Assembly: GCA_050287605.1 (NCBI GenBank)
Contig: JBNKCG010000042.1
Span: forward strand, 1 to 64,000
Length of the DNA stretch: 64,000 nt
Origin: QQUJ01 sp050287605
GTDB lineage: Bacteria > Pseudomonadota > Gammaproteobacteria > QQUJ01
Reading direction: 5' to 3'
The first letter of the stretch is position 1, and every line of letters starts with the position of its first letter. Positions 19,723 to 26,593 of this stretch are shown piece by piece. Below the pieces are notes generated by a model, which was given only the letters and a program-made list of their open reading frames with translations, was not told the origin of the DNA and ran no database searches. The position numbers and the translations under genes are program-made.

Positions 19723-21060
19723 TCAGCGCGACGCGAACGTCACCACCACCCGCAAGCCCGGATGGTGTTCGGGATCGAAGCGCAGTTCGGCCTCGTGGAG
19801 CTCTGCGATACGCTGCACGATGGAGAGCCCCAGTCCACTGCTCTCGGTCTCGTTGCCGGTGACGCGGTAGAAGCGATCGAAGACCCGGTCGCGCAACTCG
19901 GGGGCAATACCGGGCCCGGTGTCCACCACCTCCACCGCGACGCCCTGCGCCGTCTCGCTCACGGCCACGTCCACCCGCCCGCCCGCCGGTGTGTATTTCA
20001 CGGCGTTATCCACCAGATTGCGCAGCATGACGCGCAGCGCGTCGGGCAGTCCGCGCACGTGTCCGCGGCGGCCTTCGACGCAGCCCAGATCCACGCCCTT
20101 GTGCAACGCCGCCGTGGCCAGCTCACCCACCACCTGGGCGGAAAGCGCGGCAAGATCGACGTCGACAACGGTCTTTTGGGTCGCTTCAGGATCGAGGCGC
20201 GCCAGGGTCAGCAACTGCTCCACCAGGTGGGTCCCGCGGTCGACACCGGCGACGATGCTGGCGATGGCGTTCTTGCGTTCCTGCGCCTGGGTCGCCCCCT
20301 GCGCCACCTGGGCCTGGGCCTTGAGCGCCGCCAGCGGGGTGCGCAGCTCGTGGGCGGCGTCGGCGGTAAATCGCCGCTCGCTCTCCAGCGCACGGCGCAA
20401 CTGCCCCAGCAGACGGTTGATGGCCGCCACCAGGGGCGCGATCTCCTTGGGGATCCGTTCGTCCGGCAGGGGCTGCAAATCGTGGGGCGAGCGCGCCGCC
20501 ACCTCGCGGGTGAGAAGGCGTAGCGGCCGCAGCCCGCCACCCACTGCAAACCACAGCACCGCCGCCAGCACGGGCAGGGCAATGAACAGCGGGTACAACA
20601 CCTGCAGGCTGATCTTGTCGACCAGTTCTCCGCGCAGGTCGTAGCGCTCAGCCACCTGAATGACCGTGGCCCCATCCCCGCCCTGCAGCCGCACCACGCG
20701 CCACTTGACGCCATCGAACGAGCGGTCGGATAGTCCCTCGGTGTCGCTCAGCGGCTGCAGGGGCGCGGCATCCGACCGCATTGCCAATACATTCTCTTCC
20801 CACACCTGGAATACCAGTTTCTTCTCGTAGGCGTGTCCCGGATAGCTGGTGTCGAGATGGATGCGGTTGATACCGTCTTCCTTGAACTCATGCATGGTCA
20901 GTGCCCGCAGCGTCTGCGCATACTGCATCAGCTGTACGTCGAACAACTCCTCGATTTCGTGGCGCGTCTCGGAATAACTGGCCGTAGTCACCAGCACCCA
21001 CACCAGGGAAAAGAGCGCCAGCAGGATCAGCAGCAGCCGCAGCCGCAACGAGCGCTTCAC
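19723..21060 (-). CDS. Two-component sensor histidine kinase (QseC/PmrB-like)
   Basis: 445 aa. TM1 lies near residues 8-28 and TM2 near 152-175, flanking a periplasmic sensor of about 120 residues. A HAMP-like linker and the HisKA dimerisation helix follow, with phospho-accepting H237 in AAHELRTPLAALKAQ. The ATPase keeps the N box (NLVDNAVKYTP), G1 (VDTGPGIAP), F box (FDRFYR) and G2 (SSGLGLSIV). The GTG start overlaps the regulator stop as GTGA. Architecture resembles QseC/PmrB. The arn operon lies just downstream on the same strand. Confidence 0.92.
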   Translation of the reverse strand: MKRSLRLRLLLILLALFSLVWVLVTTASYSETRHEIEELFDVQLMQYAQTLRALTMHEFKEDGINRIHLDTSYPGHAYEKKLVFQVWEENVLAMRSDAAPLQPLSDTEGLSDRSFDGVKWRVVRLQGGDGATVIQVAERYDLRGELVDKISLQVLYPLFIALPVLAAVLWFAVGGGLRPLRLLTREVAARSPHDLQPLPDERIPKEIAPLVAAINRLLGQLRRALESERRFTADAAHELRTPLAALKAQAQVAQGATQAQERKNAIASIVAGVDRGTHLVEQLLTLARLDPEATQKTVVDVDLAALSAQVVGELATAALHKGVDLGCVEGRRGHVRGLPDALRVMLRNLVDNAVKYTPAGGRVDVAVSETAQGVAVEVVDTGPGIAPELRDRVFDRFYRVTGNETESSGLGLSIVQRIAELHEAELRFDPEHHPGLRVVVTFASR

Positions 21061-21719
21061 GGGGCCTTCTCCACCATGTAGCCCACACCGCGAATGGTGC
21101 GGATCAGCTCGGCGCCGAACTTCTTGCGCAGGTGATGGATGTAGACCTCCACGGTGTTGCTCTCCACCTCGGTATTCCACCCGTACAGCGCCTCTTCCAG
21201 GCGGTCGCGCGACAGCACGCGCCCGGCGCTCTCCAGCAGCATGCGCAACACGGTAAATTCACGCGGCGAGAGATCCACCGTGGCCCCGTCCAACGTCACC
21301 GCATGTCCGGCCGGGTCCAGGCGAATCGCGCCGTACTCCAGGATGGGTGAACTGCGCCCGCTCTGACGGCGCAGCAGGGCGCGGATGCGGGCGCACAACT
21401 CGGCGAGATCGAAGGGCTTGACCAGGTAGTCGTCCGCCCCGGTATCCAACCCCTGAACGCGGTCGTCGACGGTGTCGCGCGCGGTCAGAATCAGCACCGG
21501 CACCGCATCGCCGCGCTCGCGCACGCGGCGCAGCAACTCCAGACCGTCGCAGCGCGGCAAGCCGAGATCCAGAACCGCCAGCGCGAACTGCTCGGTGCGG
21601 AGAGCCTGGTCGGCCTCCAAACCATCGCGCACCCAATCGACGGTAAAACCGTTCTGCCGCAAACCCGCCACCACCGCTTCGCCCAACGGGCGGTCGTCTT
21701 CCACCAGCAGTAGTCTCAT
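21057..21719 (-). CDS. OmpR-family response regulator (QseB/PmrA-like)
   Basis: 220 aa. The receiver domain has acidic EDD at 7-9, phospho-acceptor D51 (VLDLGLP), T79 and K101. The C-terminal winged-helix DNA-binding domain has the recognition region VESNTVEVYIHHLRKKF. Sequence and length match QseB/PmrA-type regulators, which bind TTAA-centred direct repeats; such a repeat exists at 26442-26458. A strong GGGAGGG ribosome site precedes the ATG at 21719. It overlaps the kinase by 4 bp and starts 81 bp after the TPR gene of the upstream cassette. Confidence 0.93.
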   Translation of the reverse strand: MRLLLVEDDRPLGEAVVAGLRQNGFTVDWVRDGLEADQALRTEQFALAVLDLGLPRCDGLELLRRVRERGDAVPVLILTARDTVDDRVQGLDTGADDYLVKPFDLAELCARIRALLRRQSGRSSPILEYGAIRLDPAGHAVTLDGATVDLSPREFTVLRMLLESAGRVLSRDRLEEALYGWNTEVESNTVEVYIHHLRKKFGAELIRTIRGVGYMVEKAP

Positions 21720-21741
21720 CTTCCCTCCCCAAAACAGCGTG

Positions 21742-21780
21742 GGTCCGGAACGCGACAGAGCCGTCCCGGACCACATGTGG
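21742..21780. promoter_or_regulatory. Inverted repeat and palindrome upstream of the response regulator
   Basis: GGTCCGG (21742-21748) and CCGGACC (21766-21772) form a 7-bp inverted repeat with a 17-nt spacer. CCACATGTGG (21771-21780) is a perfect 10-bp palindrome just upstream in the regulator's sense. There is no T-run, so this looks more like an operator or leader structure than a terminator. Confidence 0.35.
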
Positions 21781-21800
21781 ATCGATTGTAGGGTACCCGG

Positions 21801-22475
21801 CTACAGAAAACGCTTCACCTCGACGATGAGGTCGTCGATCTCCTTGTGCCGCCCGCGGTCGGCGAGCGCCCGATGCGGCCTCGCTGGCGCCTGGCGCGCC
21901 TTCTCCAGCGCCTGCAGAGCGGCCGCGTAATCGCGTTGTTCGAAGAGCAGTTCGCCCAGGAAATAGTTCGGGTCGATGCCCTGCGGGTTGATGGCCAGTG
22001 CCTTGTCCAGGTACTGGCGCGCCTTTTTGTTGCTGCCGAATCCGAACGGCCAGCCCGGCACCTTGAAGTAGAGCGTGCCGAGGCTGGTGTAGACGGAGCC
22101 GTTCAGCACGGTGGGGTCGATCTTCTCCGCCGCCAGCAGCAGATCGCGCGCCTGTTTCACCTCGTCCAGGGCGCCCATCTTGGCGAGCCCGCTCAGCGAA
22201 CCGGCGTGGGAGCCTAACACGATGGATTCCCACACCAGCGGCTCGGCGCGTTGTGGATAGCTTTTGCTCAAGGCGTGCGCCTGTTCGGCCAACTGCTGGA
22301 ACGCATCGGTTTTCTCCTTCGCCGCGGTTTCGTAGCTGACCTGCGCCCAGCGCTGCTGAATCTGCGTCAGTTCGCCCTGCAACGTATCGGTGGCGTGCGC
22401 CGTCTTGCCGGCACCGGTCAACAACAGGCCGAAAATCAGCCAGTGGCTCAACGGAACGAAATTCACTCGTGACAT
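21801..22475 (-). CDS. Periplasmic TPR-repeat protein of the haemolysin-family cassette
   Basis: 224 aa. A signal peptide is visible (hydrophobic HWLIFGLLLTGAG, likely cleavage after AHA at about residue 28). The mature part is helical with TPR-like units, clearest around ARQYLDKALAINPQGIDPNYFLGELLFEQRDYAAALQALEKA. It has some likeness to TRAP-associated TatT-type proteins, but no TRAP genes are near. It is the fifth gene of the cassette, starting 14 bp after the SDR stop, with GAGGGG as ribosome site. A role in exporting or presenting the product is a guess. Confidence 0.8.
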   Translation of the reverse strand: MSRVNFVPLSHWLIFGLLLTGAGKTAHATDTLQGELTQIQQRWAQVSYETAAKEKTDAFQQLAEQAHALSKSYPQRAEPLVWESIVLGSHAGSLSGLAKMGALDEVKQARDLLLAAEKIDPTVLNGSVYTSLGTLYFKVPGWPFGFGSNKKARQYLDKALAINPQGIDPNYFLGELLFEQRDYAAALQALEKARQAPARPHRALADRGRHKEIDDLIVEVKRFL

Positions 22476-22489
22476 GATCAATCCCCTCT

Positions 22490-23299
22490 TCACTGCACCG
22501 TATCGGCCGTGCGCACGAAGCCCGCGGCCTGACGGTTCTGTTTGCGGACCCCGTTGTCCACCAGGCGCGGCAACAGGGCGTTGATGCGAACGAACAGCTT
22601 CTCCGGCCACCCCAGGTAGGCCTCGTTGCGTTCGCTGCGGATGGCGGCCACGATGGCGCCAGCCACAACCTGCGGCTCGTCCAGCTTCATCTTCACCACC
22701 TCGGCCATGCGCAACACCGCTTCGCTGTTGAACGGTGTCCTGACCGCGCGCGGCGCGATGTAGGTCACGCCCACGCCGCTGCCGTCCAGCTCGCGGCGCA
22801 GCGCCTCGGAAAATCCGCGCAGCGCGAATTTGGATGCCGAGTAGGTGGCGAAATAGGCAAAGCCGATGGAGCCGAAGATGGAACCGATGTTGACGATGCG
22901 CCCGCTGCGTTGCGCGATCATGCCGGGCAGCACCGCGCGGGCGAGCTGCATGGGCACCAGGGTATTGAGGCGCAGCAGCCGCTCGGTCACCTGGGGGTCT
23001 TCGGCCGCGAAGGTCTCGAAGCTCATGGCGCCCGCCAGGTTGATCAGCAGGTCGAGGCCGCCCAACGTTTGCCGGGCGCTGTGGACCACCCCCTGCGCGG
23101 CACCGTCGCTCAGCAGATCGACGAACTGGTAGTGCGCGTCGGCACCTTGGCCGCGCAGCTCCTCGGCCAGCAGCGCGCCCGCCTCGTCGCGGCCCACCAT
23201 GAACAGGCGTGCGCCCGCCGCCGCCAGTTGGCGCGCCACCGGGGTACCGATGCCGCCGCCGGCGCCGGTGAGAAGAATGCGTGTGTTGTTGAGTTCCAT
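22490..23299 (-). CDS. Short-chain dehydrogenase/reductase of the cassette
   Basis: 269 aa classical SDR. The cofactor motif TGAGGGIG is at 11-18, the NAG motif at 88-90 (NLAG), and the catalytic set is S140, Y153 and K157 (YSASK). The GRD sequence after the second strand hints at NADPH use. A C-terminal tail of about 40 residues (YLGWPEKLFVRINALLPRLVDNG) may bind membrane, as in SDRs acting on lipids. It starts 10 bp after the di-iron protein gene. It probably reduces or oxidises an intermediate made by its neighbours. Confidence 0.85.
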   Translation of the reverse strand: MELNNTRILLTGAGGGIGTPVARQLAAAGARLFMVGRDEAGALLAEELRGQGADAHYQFVDLLSDGAAQGVVHSARQTLGGLDLLINLAGAMSFETFAAEDPQVTERLLRLNTLVPMQLARAVLPGMIAQRSGRIVNIGSIFGSIGFAYFATYSASKFALRGFSEALRRELDGSGVGVTYIAPRAVRTPFNSEAVLRMAEVVKMKLDEPQVVAGAIVAAIRSERNEAYLGWPEKLFVRINALLPRLVDNGVRKQNRQAAGFVRTADTVQ

Positions 23300-23309
23300 G
23301 GTGGTCTCC

Positions 23310-24008
23310 CTATGCGTTGCCGGTCGGGTCCAGGCTGCGGAAGATGTCGCCGTAGAGCCGGTACATGCGCTGCGCGCAGTGGATGATGGCCTGCTGGTCG
23401 GCGGGGTCTTCGATGCGATCCATCAGCTTGCGGAAATGGGCCATGTGGCTGAGATCCAGCGACCCGTGCGAGGTGAGATAGGTAAAGCAGTTGGCGGGCA
23501 GGTCCAGGCTCTGCTGCAGGGCGCCGGCGGCCTGGGTGGCCAACGCCACGCTGGTCCCCTCCAGCACCAGCACCATGCCGAAAAAGCCCACCGGGTTGCG
23601 GTGCAGGATCGTGTACCAGGCGTAGGCGATCATCTGTTCGGTGGCGAAGCCGGGCTGCCCGTCGCGCACCGCATCGGCGTCACCGCCGGCAGCGCGGATG
23701 TCTTCCAGGATCCACTGCTCGTGGCCGATCTCTTCGGTGATGTACTCGGCCACCGCACCGCGCAGCCACCCCAGACGCTCCGGCAGCCGCGCCCCGCACG
23801 CCATGAGCAGCGGCGTGGTCTGGCCCACGTGGTGGTAGGCCTCGCCGAGGAAAGCCAGGTAGCTGCGGTGATCGATGCTGCCTACCACACCCGCCTGCAG
23901 GATGGGGATGGCGAGAAACTCATCGCGCTCGGCTTTCGTGGCGTCCAACAACTGACCGTAGAAGCCGCCTTCCTGGGTCGTTGGAGGTGGTGCTAAAAAG
24001 GCATTCAT
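23310..24008 (-). CDS. Haem-oxygenase-like di-iron protein (iron-containing redox enzyme family)
   Basis: 232 aa all-helical protein of the haem-oxygenase/TenA/PqqC superfamily. Candidate metal ligands are E56 (GEAYHH), E92 or E93 and H96 (EEIGHE), E150 (VLEGTS) and the H181-x3-D185-x2-H188 set. That pattern is typical of haem-oxygenase-like di-iron oxidases and oxygenases such as UndA, which acts on fatty acids. The ATG at 24008 has AGGAG about 10 nt upstream. It lies between the ligase (139-bp gap) and the SDR (10-bp gap). The reaction is not known; oxidation of an activated acyl substrate would fit. Confidence 0.82.
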   Translation of the reverse strand: MNAFLAPPPTTQEGGFYGQLLDATKAERDEFLAIPILQAGVVGSIDHRSYLAFLGEAYHHVGQTTPLLMACGARLPERLGWLRGAVAEYITEEIGHEQWILEDIRAAGGDADAVRDGQPGFATEQMIAYAWYTILHRNPVGFFGMVLVLEGTSVALATQAAGALQQSLDLPANCFTYLTSHGSLDLSHMAHFRKLMDRIEDPADQQAIIHCAQRMYRLYGDIFRSLDPTGNA

Positions 24009-24147
24009 GGACAAAACACTCCTGTTCAGAATTGGCGCCGACGTCCGTAACCGGTGACGGCAAATGAGGATTCGCTGCCGCATCCGGCAGCCGGGAACCG
24101 GCTCGACCGCCGGTGGTGATCGGGGGAGGCTGCGCCGTAGCGGCCGC
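24009..24147 (-). other. Structured gap between ligase and di-iron genes
   Basis: This 139-bp gap interrupts an otherwise tight operon. It contains a perfect hairpin, AGCCGG-GAA-CCGGCT, at 24089-24103. No T-run follows on either strand, so it may act as an mRNA processing or attenuation element. No small ORF with a good start was seen. Confidence 0.35.
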
Positions 24148-25644
24148 TCACGGTGCCACCTCGCGGTGGTCGTAACAGGCTTCGATCCGCGCGCCGTAGC
24201 GCGCGGCGATGGCGTCGCGGCGCAGGCTGCCGTTGGCCGTGGCTTGGCCGTTGGCGGGCGTGAACGGCGCCTCGGCAACAATCACTTCGCGCACCTGCGC
24301 ATAGTCCGGCAGACGGCGGTTGGCGGCGGCCACCGCCGCGGTCGGGTCGCCGCCCGGGCGCATCACCAGCACCGCCACGTTGTAGGGCCGCGCCTCGCCG
24401 AAGACCGCCGCCTGGGCGATGCCCGGCTGGGCGGTGAGTTCGGCCTCCACCCACTCCGGCGCCACGTTGCGGCCGAAGGCGGTGATGAAGATGTTCTTCT
24501 TGCGCCCGGTGAGATGCAGATAGCCCGCCGCGTCGAGATGGCCGATATCGCCGGTGGCCCATTCGCCGTCGGGTGCCCGCGGATCGTGCAGGTAGCCTTC
24601 AAAAAGCGCCCCGCTCACGTGGATCTCACCGTCGTCAGCAATGCGCACCCGGACGTGGGGCAGGGGTTGACCCACACTGCCGGGACGCTGCCGACCGGGT
24701 TGGTTGACCGCCACCACCGAGGCGCATTCGGACAGCCCGTAGCCCTCGAACACCGGCAGGCCGCAAGCCTGCGCCGCGCCCAACAGCGTGGGTGAGACCG
24801 GCGCACCGCCCACCGCCAAATAGCGCAGCCGCTCGGGGGCGGGGCCGCCGGCGGCGCGCGCCGCCACCAGCGCCTGCAGCAGCTGGGGCAGGGTAATGGC
24901 GGTGGTGGCCCGGGATTCGTGCAAACAGGCGAGGATACGCAACGGGTCGACCCCGCTGGCCCCCTGCACACCCACATGGGCCTGCCCGTAGAGCAGGGTG
25001 CAGCCGCCCACCAGCAGGGGGGCGTAAAGCCCACTGATGTTTTCCAACAAGGTGGCCAGCGGCAGCAGGGCGAGGTGGCGATCGGTTTCGTCGGCCCGCG
25101 TGGCGTTCAGCAACGAAGCGGCCACCTGCTCCATCGCCTGCGCGCGCAGCAACACGCCCTTGGGCGTGCCCGTCGTGCCGGAAGTGTAGGTAATCTTGAC
25201 GATGCCGTCGGGAAGCGGCGCGGTTTCGACCGGTACGCGCCGCGCCAGCCAAAACGCGCGGCCCGCCACACGCCGGGTGCGGGCACGCTCCCAATGCGGC
25301 TGCGCGGCGCACAAACGTTCGCTGCGCGGACGGTCGTCCGCGATCAGCGTGTCGATACCCGCGTCGTCGAGCACGTGCAGCAACTGCTGGTTGGAAAAAA
25401 AGCCGGGCAGGGGAACCAGCACGATCTCCGCCTGCAACGCGGCGAGATCCCACAGTGCCCAGGCCACGGAGTTGTCGGCCAGCAGTGCGGCGCGCTTGGT
25501 CCCGCTGCACTTCAACCATTGGGCGAGGGCGGCGCTTTCGGCCTCTACCGCCGCATAGCCCAGCGCACCGAGTTCATCGATCAGCGCCGGCGCCGCCGGG
25601 CTGCGCTTCGCCCGCTGCTGCAACGCTGCAACGACCCGGCTCAT
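24148..25644 (-). CDS. Adenylate-forming acid ligase of the cassette
   Basis: 498 aa ANL-superfamily protein. The phosphate-binding loop is YTSGTTGTPKG, the adenine-site motif is EGYGLSE, and ATP-ribose and hinge motifs appear as TGDIGHLDAAGYLHLTGRKK. It would activate a carboxylic acid as acyl-AMP and possibly acyl-CoA. The usual C-terminal catalytic lysine (in GK(I/V)xRR) seems to be Ser473 in ANGSLRRDAI. No carrier protein is near. The ATG overlaps the upstream haemolysin-family stop as ATGA, so the two are translationally coupled. The substrate is unknown. Confidence 0.85.
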   Translation of the reverse strand: MSRVVAALQQRAKRSPAAPALIDELGALGYAAVEAESAALAQWLKCSGTKRAALLADNSVAWALWDLAALQAEIVLVPLPGFFSNQQLLHVLDDAGIDTLIADDRPRSERLCAAQPHWERARTRRVAGRAFWLARRVPVETAPLPDGIVKITYTSGTTGTPKGVLLRAQAMEQVAASLLNATRADETDRHLALLPLATLLENISGLYAPLLVGGCTLLYGQAHVGVQGASGVDPLRILACLHESRATTAITLPQLLQALVAARAAGGPAPERLRYLAVGGAPVSPTLLGAAQACGLPVFEGYGLSECASVVAVNQPGRQRPGSVGQPLPHVRVRIADDGEIHVSGALFEGYLHDPRAPDGEWATGDIGHLDAAGYLHLTGRKKNIFITAFGRNVAPEWVEAELTAQPGIAQAAVFGEARPYNVAVLVMRPGGDPTAAVAAANRRLPDYAQVREVIVAEAPFTPANGQATANGSLRRDAIAARYGARIEACYDHREVAP

Positions 25645-26384
25645 GCGCTGATGCTCAGTGCAAAAGGGGCTGGCACCGCAGGCGCACCTCCCACGGACCG
25701 CGCCACCGCATCGCGCCGACCCAGTTCGCGGGCGTCGCACCATAACGGGTTGAGGGCGCCCTCGGGACGCGCGGCGCGCGTTTCCAGGCGGACGGCGCCT
25801 TCGGTCACGCGACCGGCGATGATGTGCGGGTGCTGCTCGTAGTAGCTGCCCCACTCCGTGGCCGCCTCGCCCAACCGCGCCGGATTGGCGGTTCCCAGCA
25901 GCACCGGCGTCAGGCCCAGGCGCGACAGCGTGTTGCGCACGCTGCTCACCGCCGTGCACACCACCCACTGGTAGCCGGCACCGTAGAGGTAGGCGGCCAA
26001 TGCGATCATCAGGTAGCGCACCTGACCCGGGGTGTGCGCCGACAGGCTGCCGATCTCCACGATACCCTCGCGTGCGACGCTCCGCGCCGGCGCCAGATAG
26101 GCCTCGATGGGCGCATCCAGGTACTGCTCCAGGAACAGCGGCCCCGTGGCGGCGAAACGCAATCCGGCCACGGCGGTGAGTTCACCCGCGGCCCGGCGCA
26201 GCGCCATCAGACATGCCGGCAGCTCCCGGACCCGCGCCCCGTAGCGCTGCGCAAAGGCGGTGCGCACAAAGCGCTCAACCTCCGCGCGCCCGGGTGCGGC
26301 GCGATCCAAGCGGCTCAACGCCACCGGCGCAGGAAGATCGCCGATCCGGGACTCGGGTGACGACGCGTGGAATTCTCGGTTCAT
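25641..26384 (-). CDS. Thermostable-haemolysin-family protein (acyltransferase-like)
   Basis: 247 aa matching the thermostable haemolysin (T_hemolysin, delta-VPH) family. Diagnostic stretches are PLFLEQYLDAPIE, IVEIGSLSA, AGYQWVVCTAVSSVRNTLSRLGL and EWGSYYEQHPHIIAGRV. The family is related to GNAT and acyl-homoserine-lactone-synthase-like folds, so an acyltransferase role is more likely than lysis. No signal peptide is seen. It is the first gene of the cassette and is coupled to the ligase. The ATG at 26384 follows GAGGACAGG. The TTAA direct repeat lies 58 bp upstream. Confidence 0.82.
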   Translation of the reverse strand: MNREFHASSPESRIGDLPAPVALSRLDRAAPGRAEVERFVRTAFAQRYGARVRELPACLMALRRAAGELTAVAGLRFAATGPLFLEQYLDAPIEAYLAPARSVAREGIVEIGSLSAHTPGQVRYLMIALAAYLYGAGYQWVVCTAVSSVRNTLSRLGLTPVLLGTANPARLGEAATEWGSYYEQHPHIIAGRVTEGAVRLETRAARPEGALNPLWCDARELGRRDAVARSVGGAPAVPAPFALSISA

Positions 26385-26441
26385 GGATCCTGTCCTCTTC
26401 GGGGGGTGCCCCGTTCTGGACAGGCAAGCTACCAACGCTAA

Positions 26442-26458
26442 CTTAACAAGCCCTTAAC
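26442..26458 (+). promoter_or_regulatory. PmrA/QseB-type direct repeat
   Basis: CTTAAC (26442-26447), five bases AAGCC, then CTTAAC (26453-26458): a perfect 6-bp direct repeat with an 11-bp period. Regulators of the PmrA/QseB type bind two TTAA-centred half-sites with 5-bp spacing. It lies in the 209-bp divergent gap, 58 bp from the haemolysin-family ATG and 135 bp from the phaC ATG. A regulator of that class is encoded at 21057-21719. Confidence 0.6.
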
Positions 26459-26593
26459 CTCAGGAAGGAAAAGGGTGAGAGCAATCACACTTCTTGCGCC
26501 CGATGAGCATCGCAGCCAGAGCGAGTTGCCCTATAGTTAGGAACGGCACCAAGATTCGTTCCGCCGGCGACAACACCGACAGAGAAGAGAGCC

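Noticed and set aside
21801..22475. TRAP-transporter TatT subunit
   Set aside because: TPR likeness is general, and no TRAP DctP/Q/M genes are nearby.
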